DNA of 64,000 bases from Pseudomaricurvus alkylphenolicus (GTDB taxonomy: Bacteria; Pseudomonadota; Gammaproteobacteria; Pseudomonadales; Cellvibrionaceae): contig NZ_JAAQPI010000002.1 in assembly GCF_011683955.1 (NCBI RefSeq), positions 200,157 to 264,156 of the forward strand, given 5' to 3'. The notes beneath the pieces are model-generated. The model searched no databases and was not told the DNA's origin. It saw nothing but the letters and a program-made list of their open reading frames with translations. Shown piece after piece: positions 10,025 through 19,051 of this stretch; positions within the stretch are counted from its first letter, which is position 1; each line of letters starts with the position of its first letter. The position numbers and the translations under genes were made by a program.

Positions 10025-10873
10025 ATGAACAACGCCAAGCCAGGCATGGAACATCGCGCCCGCAAGCGCTTTGGCCAGAATTTTCTGGAAGACGACAACA
10101 TCATTCGTCGCATCGTAAAATCCATCCGCCCGAAGGCAGCAGACAATCTGGTGGAGATTGGCCCGGGCAAAGGCGCCATTACCGAGCAGTTGCTGTCCAC
10201 CTGCCCAACCCTAAACGTAGTGGAACTGGATCGCGACCTGATTCCCGTGTTACTGGCGCAGTTTATTGCCCGCTATCCCGATTTTAAGATCCACCAGACC
10301 GATGCCCTGAAGTTTGATTTTGCCACGCTGCTGCAAGACAGTGACGGCAACAATCGCGGCCCGCTGAGAATTGTCGGCAACCTGCCCTACAATATTTCCA
10401 CGCCACTGATTTTTCATTTGTTGAGTTACCACAGTCAGGTGACCGACATGCACTTTATGCTGCAAAAGGAAGTGGTGGATCGCATGGCCGCACAACCCGG
10501 CGCAAAGGCTTACGGACGTTTAAGCGTGATGGTGCAGTACTACTGTAAAGTGGAAAACCTGTTTGATGTACCACCCGAGAGCTTTAACCCCAGACCCAAG
10601 GTGGACTCGGCCATCGTTCGCCTGGTTCCGTACACAGAGTTGCCGCATCCGGCCCGTAACGTAAAGCTACTGGAACGGCTGGTAAATACCGCCTTCCAAC
10701 AGCGACGTAAGACACTGCGCAATTCGCTGAAGCAGTTGCTACCGGCAGAGGCCATTGAGTCCCTGAATATCGACACCTCCATTCGTCCTGAAAATATCAC
10801 GCTGGCCGAGTACGTTGCCCTTAGCGATAAGCTTGCCGACACGTTAGGCAAAGACGGTGGAGCGAATAGCTGA
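10025..10873 (+). CDS. rsmA: 16S rRNA (adenine1518/1519-N6)-dimethyltransferase
   Basis: RsmA (KsgA) dimethylates two adjacent adenines in the 3' hairpin of 16S rRNA late in small-subunit assembly. The 282-residue protein has the start motif KRFGQNFLEDDNIIRRIV, the SAM loop VEIGPGKGAITEQLL, the acidic VVELDRDL, and the catalytic NLPYNIST motif IV, followed by the C-terminal helical domain (FQQRRKTLRNSLKQLL). The ATG at 10025 has an upstream AAGGAA ribosome site. It follows pdxA and precedes apaG, as in E. coli. Confidence 0.97.
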   Translation: MNNAKPGMEHRARKRFGQNFLEDDNIIRRIVKSIRPKAADNLVEIGPGKGAITEQLLSTCPTLNVVELDRDLIPVLLAQFIARYPDFKIHQTDALKFDFATLLQDSDGNNRGPLRIVGNLPYNISTPLIFHLLSYHSQVTDMHFMLQKEVVDRMAAQPGAKAYGRLSVMVQYYCKVENLFDVPPESFNPRPKVDSAIVRLVPYTELPHPARNVKLLERLVNTAFQQRRKTLRNSLKQLLPAEAIESLNIDTSIRPENITLAEYVALSDKLADTLGKDGGANS

Positions 10874-10877
10874 CATC

Positions 10878-11273
10878 ATGACTGAATCTCACAACAACCC
10901 AGAAAACCACGGCATTGAAATCAGTGTTAAGCCGGCCTACCTTGCGGATCAGTCGCACCCGGGAAACAATCGCTACGTCTTCAGCTATACGATTACCATC
11001 ACCAATCAGGGTTCGGAAAACGCGAAGTTAATCAGCCGTTACTGGCACATTGTTGACGGCAACGGCAAGGTGCAGGAAGTCCAGGGAGTGGGCGTAGTGG
11101 GGGAACAACCCCACCTGATACCGGGCCAAAGCTACACCTACACCAGCGGCGCCATACTTGAAACCGATACCGGCACCATGGAAGGCCATTACATTATGCA
11201 GCGCGATGACGCCGCCTCCTTCCAGGTTGAGATCCCGGTGTTTGCCCTGGTAACTCCCGCCAAATTGCACTAG
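10878..11273 (+). CDS. apaG: ApaG domain protein (Co2+/Mg2+ efflux associated)
   Basis: ApaG is a small beta-sandwich protein of uncertain biochemical role that has been linked to cobalt resistance and magnesium efflux phenotypes. From the ATG at 10878 it is 131 residues with the conserved core [41 protein letters not shown], and [27 protein letters not shown] at 10857 would extend it into rsmA. The ATG five bases after the rsmA stop is the more natural start and gives the family length of about 125-130. apaH follows after 14 bp. Confidence 0.95.
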   Translation: MTESHNNPENHGIEISVKPAYLADQSHPGNNRYVFSYTITITNQGSENAKLISRYWHIVDGNGKVQEVQGVGVVGEQPHLIPGQSYTYTSGAILETDTGTMEGHYIMQRDDAASFQVEIPVFALVTPAKLH

Positions 11274-11287
11274 AGAATTCCTACGCT

Positions 11288-12094
11288 ATGGCCACCTATG
11301 CCGTCGGCGACCTGCAGGGTTGCCTCAAGCCACTCAAATGCCTGCTCAAAGAGGTTAGCTTTAACCCTGGCGAGGACAAACTCTGGCTGGTGGGCGACCT
11401 GATCAATCGAGGCCCGCAGTCGCTGGAGACATTGCGATTTCTCTATGAAATGCGTGGCAGCGTGGTAGCTGTTCTGGGTAATCACGATTTGCATTTGCTG
11501 GCCGTGGCTTATGGTCATCGCCAACCTTCCAAGGGCGATACTCTCGACGAGATTCTGATCGCCGACGATAGCGAAGTGCTGCTGCAATGGCTGCGGCAAC
11601 AACCTCTGTTGCATCACGACGAGCGACTGGGATTTACCATGGTACATGCGGGTATTCCGCCCAATTGGAGCCTGAAAAAAGCCCGCAAACGTGCAAGCGA
11701 ACTGGAAGAAGTCATTCGCGGGCACCTGTTCGACGAATTTCTTGGCAATATGTATGGGAATGAACCGGCCTTTTGGGATAAGCGCCTGGAAGGGACCGAC
11801 CGTTGGCGGGTCATCACCAACTACTTTACCCGTATGCGTTTTTGCAGCGCCGCCGGCCTGTTGGAACTCAGCACCAAGAGCGGCATCGACCAGGCCCCAG
11901 AGGGATATGCCCCCTGGTTTTGCCACCCGGACCGCAAGACCCGTAATGATAAAATCATCTTTGGTCACTGGGCCGCACTCGAAGGTTTTACCGCCACACC
12001 CAATATCTACGCGCTCGATTCCGGCTGTGTTTGGGGTGGAAAGTTAACCATGATGCGGTTGGAAGATGAACGTTATTTTCACTGCGATTGCTAA
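11288..12094 (+). CDS. apaH: Symmetrical diadenosine tetraphosphatase
   Basis: ApaH cleaves Ap4A symmetrically to two ADP, and in some bacteria it also removes Np4 caps from RNA. The 268-residue calcineurin-type phosphatase carries the metal motifs [22 protein letters not shown] and MVHAGIPP, then FGHWAALEG and [12 protein letters not shown] near the end. All are canonical. It is the last gene of the conserved lptD block. The following protease gene starts inside it, overlapping by 29 bp. Confidence 0.96.
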   Translation: MATYAVGDLQGCLKPLKCLLKEVSFNPGEDKLWLVGDLINRGPQSLETLRFLYEMRGSVVAVLGNHDLHLLAVAYGHRQPSKGDTLDEILIADDSEVLLQWLRQQPLLHHDERLGFTMVHAGIPPNWSLKKARKRASELEEVIRGHLFDEFLGNMYGNEPAFWDKRLEGTDRWRVITNYFTRMRFCSAAGLLELSTKSGIDQAPEGYAPWFCHPDRKTRNDKIIFGHWAALEGFTATPNIYALDSGCVWGGKLTMMRLEDERYFHCDC

Positions 12095-12905
12095 ATCCCT
12101 GATCGAAGGTCTGCGAATAAAAGGGCAGGCAATAATTTACCTGCTTGCCGCAACACTTATCCACTCCAAGCCGTTGCAGGCACTGGACACCACCCCGTTA
12201 CCCGAGGGCATGGCGCTACCCCATCAACGTCAGGTCATCAATAATCATCGTCCACCCTGGGTATCTATTGGCAACATCAGTATTAACGGCCGACGCTTCT
12301 GTACCGCTCTATTGATCGCAGATGATGTCGTCGCTACTGCCGCCCATTGCCTGCACAACCCCATTTCAAACGACTGGTACCCGCCAGAGTATGTGAACTT
12401 TCTCGCAGGCTATCGGGCTGGAGATTTTGTTGCCCACCGCCGCGCCCGGCGATTGATTCCGAACCCCCGTTATCGTTTTAGAGAAGATCCAAACCTGGAA
12501 ACCCTGGCCAATGACTGGGCCCTGGTGCAGCTTAGGGAACCATTGGAATTGGAAAGTCTGGTGCTTGCACAAACCGATCGCCGTTCAGAAACAGATCGAG
12601 GCAATATACTTCTCGCGGGTTACCGAGGCGACAGCCGCGAATTACTGACACTGGACAACAGGTGCGGATTGCTCCCCCAGTCAGAATTGCAACTGCAGGG
12701 TCTACTCAGTTCTAGCTGCGATGGTTTTCACGGCGATTCGGGCGGTGCGCTGTTGCGCCAGCTCGGGCCAGAAAACTTCGAGCTACTGGGATTACACGTA
12801 GGCCGGGTAAATACCGGTGCTAACCAAACCCTGTCACTGGCGGTCCCGGCAGCAATACTGGCTGACGCTCTGCAGCGCCTTACGGAAACACCTCGTCCAG
12901 ATTAA
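12066..12905 (+). CDS. Secreted trypsin-like serine protease (S1 family)
   Basis: This is a 279-residue chymotrypsin-fold protease with a complete catalytic triad by motif: His94 in VVATAAHCL, Asp150 in NDWALVQL and Ser225 in GDSGGALL. A hydrophobic segment at about 21-31 ([11 protein letters not shown]) followed by SKPLQALD looks like a signal peptide with a long N-region, so export is expected. Cysteines at 79 and 95 sit where the His-loop disulfide of S1 enzymes forms, and 200/218 could make a second. Its start lies 29 bp inside apaH, which suggests translational coupling, although the pairing with Ap4A hydrolysis has no obvious logic. The end overlaps the convergent gene by 26 bp. The substrate is unknown. 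Confidence 0.85.
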   Translation: MNVIFTAIAKSLIEGLRIKGQAIIYLLAATLIHSKPLQALDTTPLPEGMALPHQRQVINNHRPPWVSIGNISINGRRFCTALLIADDVVATAAHCLHNPISNDWYPPEYVNFLAGYRAGDFVAHRRARRLIPNPRYRFREDPNLETLANDWALVQLREPLELESLVLAQTDRRSETDRGNILLAGYRGDSRELLTLDNRCGLLPQSELQLQGLLSSSCDGFHGDSGGALLRQLGPENFELLGLHVGRVNTGANQTLSLAVPAAILADALQRLTETPRPD

Positions 12906-13575
12906 AACACTGGTGCACGGGCCCTTCTTCGGCACTGACTTCCACCATCTTGGCAGCCACCTGGTCCCCGCGGATGGGACGATAGGAAGATAATCCGGGC
13001 AACTTGCACAAGCCCGGCAAGACCTGACTGGCCAGCTTTTCTCCAACACGTGAATCACTGCGTTCGCCTAGCAACAGAGAGGGACGGAACAAGCTGATTC
13101 GCTCAAAGGATAAACCCAACACCGCCTGCTCCAGCTCGCCTTTCATCTTCAGGTATGGACTGAAACTGCGGGCGTTGGCGCCGCTGGAAGAAACCAGCAG
13201 GTAGTGTTTCACACCTTGTTCGGCGGCCAGTTGTGCCGCGCTTAGCTGGTAGTCCAGATCCACTAGCCGCTGGGCAGCTATTGAGCCTGCCTGCTTGCGG
13301 GTAGTACCCAGGCAGGAGAAAAGGCAGTCGCCCTGAAAAAGTTCGCGATGTTTGTGCAGCTGTTCAAAGTCCAAAACATGATTGTCGACTTTAACATTGT
13401 CGTGGGAGACAGCCCGTCGAGTCAGGCTAACAACCTTGCCGATGTGATCAGCGGCAGCCAACTGATCAACCAAAGCACGCCCCACGACGCCGGTGGCACC
13501 GATCACGATTGCGGTGACTGGAACAGACTCGCTGTCAGGCTCGGGTGGGGATTGCGCTGTGCTGGTTTCTGACAT
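12880..13575 (-). CDS. NAD(P)-binding Rossmann protein (atypical SDR, HTATIP2/YbjT-like)
   Basis: This 231-residue protein has an N-terminal glycine motif VIGATGVVGRALVDQL at about 27-42, then DNHVLDFEQL, FSCLGTTRKQAGS and a YLLVSSSGANARSFSPYLKMKGELEQAV segment. Such NAD(P)H-binding atypical short-chain dehydrogenases often act as redox sensors or unknown reductases. The YLKMK text occupies the place of the YxxxK catalytic motif. The first 20 residues are a low-complexity Ser/Glu/Pro tail. It converges on the protease with a 26-bp overlap of the coding regions. The reaction is unknown. Confidence 0.8.
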   Translation of the reverse strand: MSETSTAQSPPEPDSESVPVTAIVIGATGVVGRALVDQLAAADHIGKVVSLTRRAVSHDNVKVDNHVLDFEQLHKHRELFQGDCLFSCLGTTRKQAGSIAAQRLVDLDYQLSAAQLAAEQGVKHYLLVSSSGANARSFSPYLKMKGELEQAVLGLSFERISLFRPSLLLGERSDSRVGEKLASQVLPGLCKLPGLSSYRPIRGDQVAAKMVEVSAEEGPVHQCFNLDEVFP

Positions 13576-14075
13576 TGGGCACCTTTAGGACCGTTGTGAG
13601 GCGCCAAGTATCATGGGTGAACGATTGAGAGTCCAGCCATGAATCGACGTGATCCGCTGGAAATTATATTCACCAAATCCACACAATCTCACACAGTTGA
13701 TGACCTGGCAGTCATTCTGAAAAAGCACTACAAAAGCTGCACAGCCGTACAATTCCAACTGAACGCCTAGATTTCCACAAATCCGCTACGAGCAAGAGTT
13801 AGCACTTACACTTGATCGAATTCCTGATTGAGGCCAACCCTGACTATTGGGAGGCAGCAATCGGACAGGCTTGATGGAGCATGGCCAATCGCGACACTTT
13901 ATGTGCAAATGCGTCGAAACATGCCGAATGAGCATAGATTTATCAGTTTCGTTATTGTTTTTTATCAGACAATCCGTAAAGTGTAGCAAAACTACAACAA
14001 TTGATTAGAGAACGAGCGGCCACAAGCTGCGAGTTCATGCCGTGAAGCCTGTAGAGAAGAAAGCTCGGAGGAACA
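13576..14075. other. 500-bp intergenic region, with a doubtful 43-codon ORF at 13639-13770 (+)
   Basis: The region separates the leftward SDR gene from the rightward oxidoreductase operon and must hold promoters for both. An ATG at 13639 opens a 43-codon frame (MNRRDPLEIIFTKSTQSH ...) ending at 13770. It lacks a convincing ribosome site and resembles no family I recognise, so it is not called as a gene. The AT-rich stretch 13900-14010 contains GTAG-CAAAA-CTAC at about 13984 and is the likely promoter zone of the operon. No RNA gene or terminator was seen. Confidence 0.5.
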
Positions 14076-15854
14076 GTGAAACCCACTGATACCGCCAATC
14101 CGGAGTACTACCATAAGGTAGTGGATTGCCAATATGCCTGTCCCGCACACACACCCGTCCCTGAATATATCCGTTTAATTGCAGCCGGTCGTTACGACGA
14201 TGCCTATATGCTCAACTGGGAGTCCAATGTCTTCCCGGGGGTACTGGGCCGCACCTGTGACCGCCCCTGCGAACCGGCTTGCCGCCGCGGACGTGTGGAA
14301 GATGAACCCGTTGCCATTTGCCGCCTCAAGCGCGCCGCTGCCGACAATAAGGATGACACCGCTGTCGCTGCGGCCATGCCCAAAATACCCAAAAAGAAAA
14401 ACGGCAAACGTATCGCCCTGATCGGTGGTGGCCCCGCCTCCCTGACCGTGGCCCGCGACCTGATGCCGCTGGGTTATGAGATCGACCTGTACGACGATCA
14501 GCCCGCCGGCGGTGGCTTTATGCGCAGCCAGATTCCCTCCTTCCGCCTGCCCCACGAGGTACTGGACCAGGAGGTGAACTACATCACCGATATGGGCGTC
14601 ACCACCCATTACAACCACTATGTGGACAGTCTCAAACGAGTGCTGGACGACGGTTATGATGCCGTGTTTGTAGGCACCGGAGCGCCGCGGGGTCGGGATT
14701 TGAAGATTCCCGGCCGTGAAGAGGCTGATGCCAACATTCATCTCGGCATCAACTGGCTCAGTTCCGTGGCGTTTGAGCACACCAGCCGCATCGGTAAGAA
14801 AGTGATCGTCCTGGGTGGTGGTAATACCGCCATGGACTGCTGCCGGACCTCGCTGCGCCTGGGCGCGGATGACGTTAAAGTGGTTGTCCGCAGCCCCCGC
14901 AAGGATATGAAAGCCTCGCCCTGGGAGATCGAAGACTCCGAGCGCGAAGGTGTGGAGATGTACGAGAACCACACGCCGAAAGAGTTTATTGTCGAAAACG
15001 GCAAACTGGTGGGCATGCGTTTTGAACTGGTACGCGCCGAGTACGACGAAAACGGCAAACGCTCCCTGATCCCCACCGGTGAGCCCGATGTGATCATGGA
15101 CTGTGACGACGTCTGCATTGCCGTGGGTCAGGACAACGCCTTCCCCTGGATTGAACGGGATCTGGGTATGGAGTTTGGCAAGTGGGATATGCCGGTGGTG
15201 GACGACGTCACCTTCCAGTCCACTTTGCCGAAAGTCTTCTTTGGTGGTGACGCCGCCTTTGGCCCGGAAAACGTGATCACCGCCGTTGCCCACGGCCACC
15301 AGGCCGCCATCTCTATCGACCTGTTTGTGCGCGGCAAAAAGGTGGCCGAGCGCCCCGCCCCGGGTACCAATCTGGTGAGCCAGAAAATGGGCATCCACGA
15401 GTGGAGCTACGACAGTCCCGTGGTGAACGATGTGCGCTACGTGGTACCCCACGAAGACGTCGGCAAGTCCATCAAGGACCGTAAGCTGGAAGTGGAGCTG
15501 GGTTTTGATGTGGCCACGGCCCTGAACGAAGCCCGCCGCTGCCTGAACTGCGACGCCCAAACGGTATTTGAAGAGGTCAAGTGCATCGAATGCGATGCCT
15601 GTGTGGATATCTGCCCCACCGACTGCCTGACCTTTACCGAAAACGGTAAGGAAGAAGAGTTGCGCCAGCGCCTCAGCGCCCCGGCCAACAACGCTGACCA
15701 GGCCATTTTGGTGTCCGACAAACTGCCCACCCAGCGGGTGATGGTAAAAGATGAGAACGTCTGCCTGCACTGCGGCCTGTGTGCCGAGCGCTGCCCCACC
15801 GCCGCGTGGGACATGCAGAAGTTCACCTACCATGTAACCAAAGCGGGGCAGTAA
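14076..15854 (+). CDS. GltD-like FAD/NAD(P) oxidoreductase with C-terminal 2x[4Fe-4S] ferredoxin domain
   Basis: This 592-residue protein resembles the small subunit of glutamate synthase. An N-terminal Fe-S segment (CQYACPAHTPV, then TCDRPCEPACRR) is followed by an FAD-binding GGGPASLTVARDL near residue 115 and an NAD(P)-binding GGGNTAMDCCRTSLRLGA. A second nucleotide site follows (FFGGDAAFGPENVITAVAHG). The C-terminus adds two ferredoxin clusters, CIECDACVDICPTDC and CLHCGLCAERCP. It is followed after 1 bp by korA-like and then korB-like genes. The inferred role is to move electrons from the 2-oxoacid oxidoreductase to NAD(P)+ in place of a free ferredoxin. The GTG start follows a close GGAGGA site. 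It is not glutamate synthase, because no gltB lies nearby. Confidence 0.85.
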   Translation: MKPTDTANPEYYHKVVDCQYACPAHTPVPEYIRLIAAGRYDDAYMLNWESNVFPGVLGRTCDRPCEPACRRGRVEDEPVAICRLKRAAADNKDDTAVAAAMPKIPKKKNGKRIALIGGGPASLTVARDLMPLGYEIDLYDDQPAGGGFMRSQIPSFRLPHEVLDQEVNYITDMGVTTHYNHYVDSLKRVLDDGYDAVFVGTGAPRGRDLKIPGREEADANIHLGINWLSSVAFEHTSRIGKKVIVLGGGNTAMDCCRTSLRLGADDVKVVVRSPRKDMKASPWEIEDSEREGVEMYENHTPKEFIVENGKLVGMRFELVRAEYDENGKRSLIPTGEPDVIMDCDDVCIAVGQDNAFPWIERDLGMEFGKWDMPVVDDVTFQSTLPKVFFGGDAAFGPENVITAVAHGHQAAISIDLFVRGKKVAERPAPGTNLVSQKMGIHEWSYDSPVVNDVRYVVPHEDVGKSIKDRKLEVELGFDVATALNEARRCLNCDAQTVFEEVKCIECDACVDICPTDCLTFTENGKEEELRQRLSAPANNADQAILVSDKLPTQRVMVKDENVCLHCGLCAERCPTAAWDMQKFTYHVTKAGQ

Positions 15855-15855
15855 C

Positions 15856-17718
15856 ATGAGCAAGAAATTCAATCGCACGCCCCTGGTTAATGACCTGGTG
15901 GTGAAGTTTGCCAACGTCAACGGCACCGGTTCAGCCAGTGCCAACAATATGTTCGCCAAGGCGCTGTTCCGGATGGGTTTGTCCGTCAGCCCCAAGAACA
16001 TCTTTCCGTCCAACATTCAGGGGCTACCCACCTGGTATGAGGTGAGAGTCAACGACAAAGGGTATCTGGGGCGCCGCGATGGCATCGACATTATGGTGTC
16101 GGTCAACCCGCAGAGTATGGCCAAAGACATCCAGGAAGTGGTGCCCGGCGGCTACTTCGTCTATGACAACACCAAGCCTCTGGATCCGCGCCTGATGCGT
16201 GATGACATCGAGTTTATCGGCCTGCCGTTAACCCAGATCTGCCTCGATGAATACAAGGACGCCCGCCAGCGCCAGCTGTTTAAGAACATCATCTACGTGG
16301 GCGCTTTGGCGGCATTGATTAACATCGAGTTTGATGTGCTGACCGGGTTGGTTGCTGACCAGTTCAAGGGCAAGGAAAAACTGATTGCCCCGAACGTGCA
16401 CGCACTGGAACTGGGTTTCCAGTACGCCAAGAACAACTTCAATTGCCCACTGCATCTGACCCTCGAGCGTCGCGAAAGCAATGGCGACAAGATTCTGATC
16501 GACGGCAACGCAGCCTGTGGTTTGGGGGCGGTCTACGGCGGTGCCACCATGGCGGGCTGGTACCCGATCACGCCCTCCACCTCGGTGGTGGAAGCCTTCG
16601 AAAAGTACTGTAACCGCATGCGCATCGATCCCGGCACCGGCAAGAAGAACTTTGCCATTGTGCAGGCCGAAGACGAACTGGCGGCCATAGGTATGGTCAT
16701 CGGCGCCAGCTGGAACGGCGCCCGCGCCTTTACCGCCACCAGTGGTCCCGGCGTATCGCTGATGAGCGAATTTTTGGGGCTGGCATACTTTGCCGAGATT
16801 CCCGCGGTGCTGATCGACGTGCAACGCGCCGGCCCCTCCACCGGGATGCCTACGCGTACCCAGCAGTCCGACGTGCTGGCCTGTGCCTACGCCTCCCACG
16901 GTGATACCAAACATGTATTGGTGATTCCTTCCACACCGAAGGAATGCTTCGATATGACCGCGCAATCGTTTGATCTGGCGGAACAGTTGCAAACTCCAAT
17001 CATCATGCTCACCGATCTGGATCTGGGCATGAACGACAATATGTCCGAACCTTTCGAGTGGGACGATGAGCGCCAATACCAGCGCGGTAAAGTACTGGAT
17101 GCCGATGCGCTGGAAAATATGACCGAACGCTTCGGCCGCTACCTGGATGTGGATGGTGACGGCATTCCATTCCGCACCTACCCCGGTACCCATCCGACCA
17201 AGGGTTCGTTCTTTACCCGTGGCACCTCTCGCGATGAATACGCGGTTTACACCGAGGACGGCAGCGCCTATGTGGACAATATGGAGCGACTGCTGAAGAA
17301 ATTCGAGACTGCCAAGCAGTATGTGCCCGCACCAGAGATTATCAATGCGGAACACGGCAGCAGCGTCGGTATCCTGCATTACGGCACCAGCATGCACGCC
17401 ACATTGGAAGCGGCCGATCTACTCGCCGACGAAGGCCTGGCGGTGGATACCTGCCGTATTCGCGCCTTCCCGTTTGCCAAAGAGATCGAGGAATTTATCG
17501 AACAGCACGACACCGTCTTTATGGTGGAGCAAAACCGCGATGCGCAGATGCGTTCGCTGCTGGTCAATGAGTGTGAAATCGATCCCAAACGCCTTAATAA
17601 AATCCTCGGTTACGACGGTATGCCATTGACCGCGCAGTTTATCGTCAACAAGGTCAAACAAAAAACCGCTGTTACCAGCAATGTTAAACCTTTGCGTCGT
17701 AAGACTGCGGGCAACTAA
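15856..17718 (+). CDS. korA: 2-oxoacid:acceptor oxidoreductase, alpha subunit with fused gamma domain (KorA-type)
   Basis: This subunit works with the next gene to decarboxylate a 2-oxoacid oxidatively to an acyl-CoA. The 620 residues comprise an N-terminal gamma domain at about 15-190 (NVNGTGSASANNMFAKALF ...), then the pyrimidine-binding alpha domain (GNAACGLGAVYGGATMAGWYPITPSTS, VQAEDELAAIGMVIGASWNGARAFTATSGPG). The C-terminal domain contains GTSMHATLEAADLL. The gamma-alpha fusion and length fit the oxygen-tolerant 2-oxoglutarate:ferredoxin oxidoreductase of Mycobacterium (KorA). The substrate is inferred, because pyruvate, branched-chain and indolepyruvate enzymes share the fold. Confidence 0.85.
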   Translation: MSKKFNRTPLVNDLVVKFANVNGTGSASANNMFAKALFRMGLSVSPKNIFPSNIQGLPTWYEVRVNDKGYLGRRDGIDIMVSVNPQSMAKDIQEVVPGGYFVYDNTKPLDPRLMRDDIEFIGLPLTQICLDEYKDARQRQLFKNIIYVGALAALINIEFDVLTGLVADQFKGKEKLIAPNVHALELGFQYAKNNFNCPLHLTLERRESNGDKILIDGNAACGLGAVYGGATMAGWYPITPSTSVVEAFEKYCNRMRIDPGTGKKNFAIVQAEDELAAIGMVIGASWNGARAFTATSGPGVSLMSEFLGLAYFAEIPAVLIDVQRAGPSTGMPTRTQQSDVLACAYASHGDTKHVLVIPSTPKECFDMTAQSFDLAEQLQTPIIMLTDLDLGMNDNMSEPFEWDDERQYQRGKVLDADALENMTERFGRYLDVDGDGIPFRTYPGTHPTKGSFFTRGTSRDEYAVYTEDGSAYVDNMERLLKKFETAKQYVPAPEIINAEHGSSVGILHYGTSMHATLEAADLLADEGLAVDTCRIRAFPFAKEIEEFIEQHDTVFMVEQNRDAQMRSLLVNECEIDPKRLNKILGYDGMPLTAQFIVNKVKQKTAVTSNVKPLRRKTAGN

Positions 17719-17732
17719 GGGAGACTCTCGCG

Positions 17733-18785
17733 ATGACTTATATACGCCCTGAATTCCGTCACCCGGAACTGCCCACCAACGATCTGGGTTACACCAAACA
17801 AAACTACGAGGGTTCCATTTCCACCCTCTGCGCCGGTTGCGGCCACGACTCCATCAGCGGCGCCATTGTGCAGGCCATCTTTGAGATGTCCATTCCTCCG
17901 CACAATATCGCCAAGATGTCCGGTATTGGCTGCTCCTCAAAGACGCCCACTTACTTCCTGGGCAACTCTCACGGATTTAACTCCGTGCACGGCCGTATGC
18001 CATCGGTTGCCACGGGCGCCAATATGGCCAACCGCGACCTGATATACGTGGGTGTTTCCGGCGACGGTGACAGCGCCTCCATCGGCATGGGGCAGTTTGC
18101 CCACGCCGTGCGTCGCAACCTCAACATGATGTATATCGTTATGAACAACGGTTGCTATGGTCTCACCAAAGGCCAGGATTCCGCCACCGCCGATGTGGGC
18201 TCCAAGAGCAAAAAGGGTATCCCCAACCCGTTCGAAGCCATCGACCTGGCGGCGGTGGCCCTGCAACTTGGCGCCACCTTTGTGGCCCGCAGCTTCTCCG
18301 GCGACAAAAAGCAGCTGGTACCGCTGATCAAAGCCGCTATCGCTCACCGTGGTTTTGCCTTTATCGATGTGCTTTCACCTTGTGTGACCTTTAACAATAA
18401 TCCGGGTTCCACCAAAGGTTACGAGTATGTGCGCGACCATCTGGCGGCTACCAACACGGTTGACTTTGTGCCCATGCGCGAAGAGATCACCGCCTGCTAC
18501 CCGAACCAGACCAGCGAGGAAGTGACCTTGCACGATGGCTCGGTGGTTCACCTTTGCAAGATGGACGACAAGCTCAATGTGCACAGCCGCCAGTCCGCGT
18601 TGAACATGATGCAGGAATACAAGGACGATGGTCGTATCCTGACCGGGCTGTTGTATATGGATCCGGATTCTCAGGAGCTACATGAGAATATTGATTCTGC
18701 AAAGAAGCCATTGCGGGGATTGACCGAATCCGATTTGTGCCCCGGCTCCAAGGTACTTGATAATATTAACGAGAGTTTGCGTTAA
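17733..18785 (+). CDS. korB: 2-oxoacid:acceptor oxidoreductase, beta subunit (KorB-type)
   Basis: The beta subunit binds thiamine diphosphate. The 350-residue protein has LCAGCGHDSISGAIV near residue 28, the GIGCSSKTPTYF segment, the TPP-Mg motif GVSGDGDSASIGMGQFAHAVRRN and the following MNNGCYGLTKGQ. The C-terminal extension past residue 290 (LNVHSRQSALNMMQEY ...) matches the long KorB type. It lies 14 bp after korA with a GGGAGA ribosome site, completing a three-gene operon. No separate ferredoxin gene follows, consistent with the Fe-S oxidoreductase at the front of the operon being the acceptor. Confidence 0.87.
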   Translation: MTYIRPEFRHPELPTNDLGYTKQNYEGSISTLCAGCGHDSISGAIVQAIFEMSIPPHNIAKMSGIGCSSKTPTYFLGNSHGFNSVHGRMPSVATGANMANRDLIYVGVSGDGDSASIGMGQFAHAVRRNLNMMYIVMNNGCYGLTKGQDSATADVGSKSKKGIPNPFEAIDLAAVALQLGATFVARSFSGDKKQLVPLIKAAIAHRGFAFIDVLSPCVTFNNNPGSTKGYEYVRDHLAATNTVDFVPMREEITACYPNQTSEEVTLHDGSVVHLCKMDDKLNVHSRQSALNMMQEYKDDGRILTGLLYMDPDSQELHENIDSAKKPLRGLTESDLCPGSKVLDNINESLR

Positions 18786-18797
18786 TCGAGAAACATT

Positions 18798-18940
18798 GTC
18801 GCCCCGCTCTGTGGGCGACAGCGGTCGGCACTTTGTGCCCGATCGGTCGCGGTCAGAGCCCGCTGCTACCGGGCCTGCAAGCATTGCTATAGTGATCTCG
18901 GTCGGGTTGACTTTGTAGCAGCCCGCTCCGAGGGCGACCG
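18798..18940. repeat. Cluster of short inverted repeats, REP-like
   Basis: Four hairpins follow the korB stop. They are GTCGCCC/GGGCGAC (18798-18819), GGCAC-TTT-GTGCC (18827-18839), GCCCG/CGGGC (18858-18874) and GCCC/GGGC inside CGGTCG/CGACCG (18899-18940). The first and last are diverged copies of each other. Read on the minus strand, both give GTCGCCC-NN-GAGCGGG. A related GTCACCACGGGAGCGG occurs at 46194-46209. None is followed by a T-run, so they are better seen as REP-type palindromes than as a simple terminator, although they may stabilise the upstream mRNA end. Confidence 0.45.
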
Positions 18941-19051
18941 GTTTCCAGTATTATTCTCATTCAAGATGGCGCCCACACAAGAGCTTTGTTCGGCAATTTG
19001 GTTTAAGATCCCTATTGTGCAATCTTCTCTCGGCATTGAGGTACCCGCACA

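Noticed and set aside
13639-13770. 43-codon small gene
   Set aside because: There is an ATG and a stop but no clear ribosome site, and no recognisable similarity; kept only as a note on the intergenic region.
14076-15854. Glutamate synthase small subunit (gltD)
   Set aside because: The domain core matches, but the C-terminal ferredoxin domain and the korA/korB neighbours without gltB argue for a different complex.
14175-16016. 613-codon open frame antisense to the GltD-like gene
   Set aside because: Composition is His/Gly/Val-rich without domain motifs, and the sense strand encodes a protein with intact Fe-S, FAD and NAD motifs.
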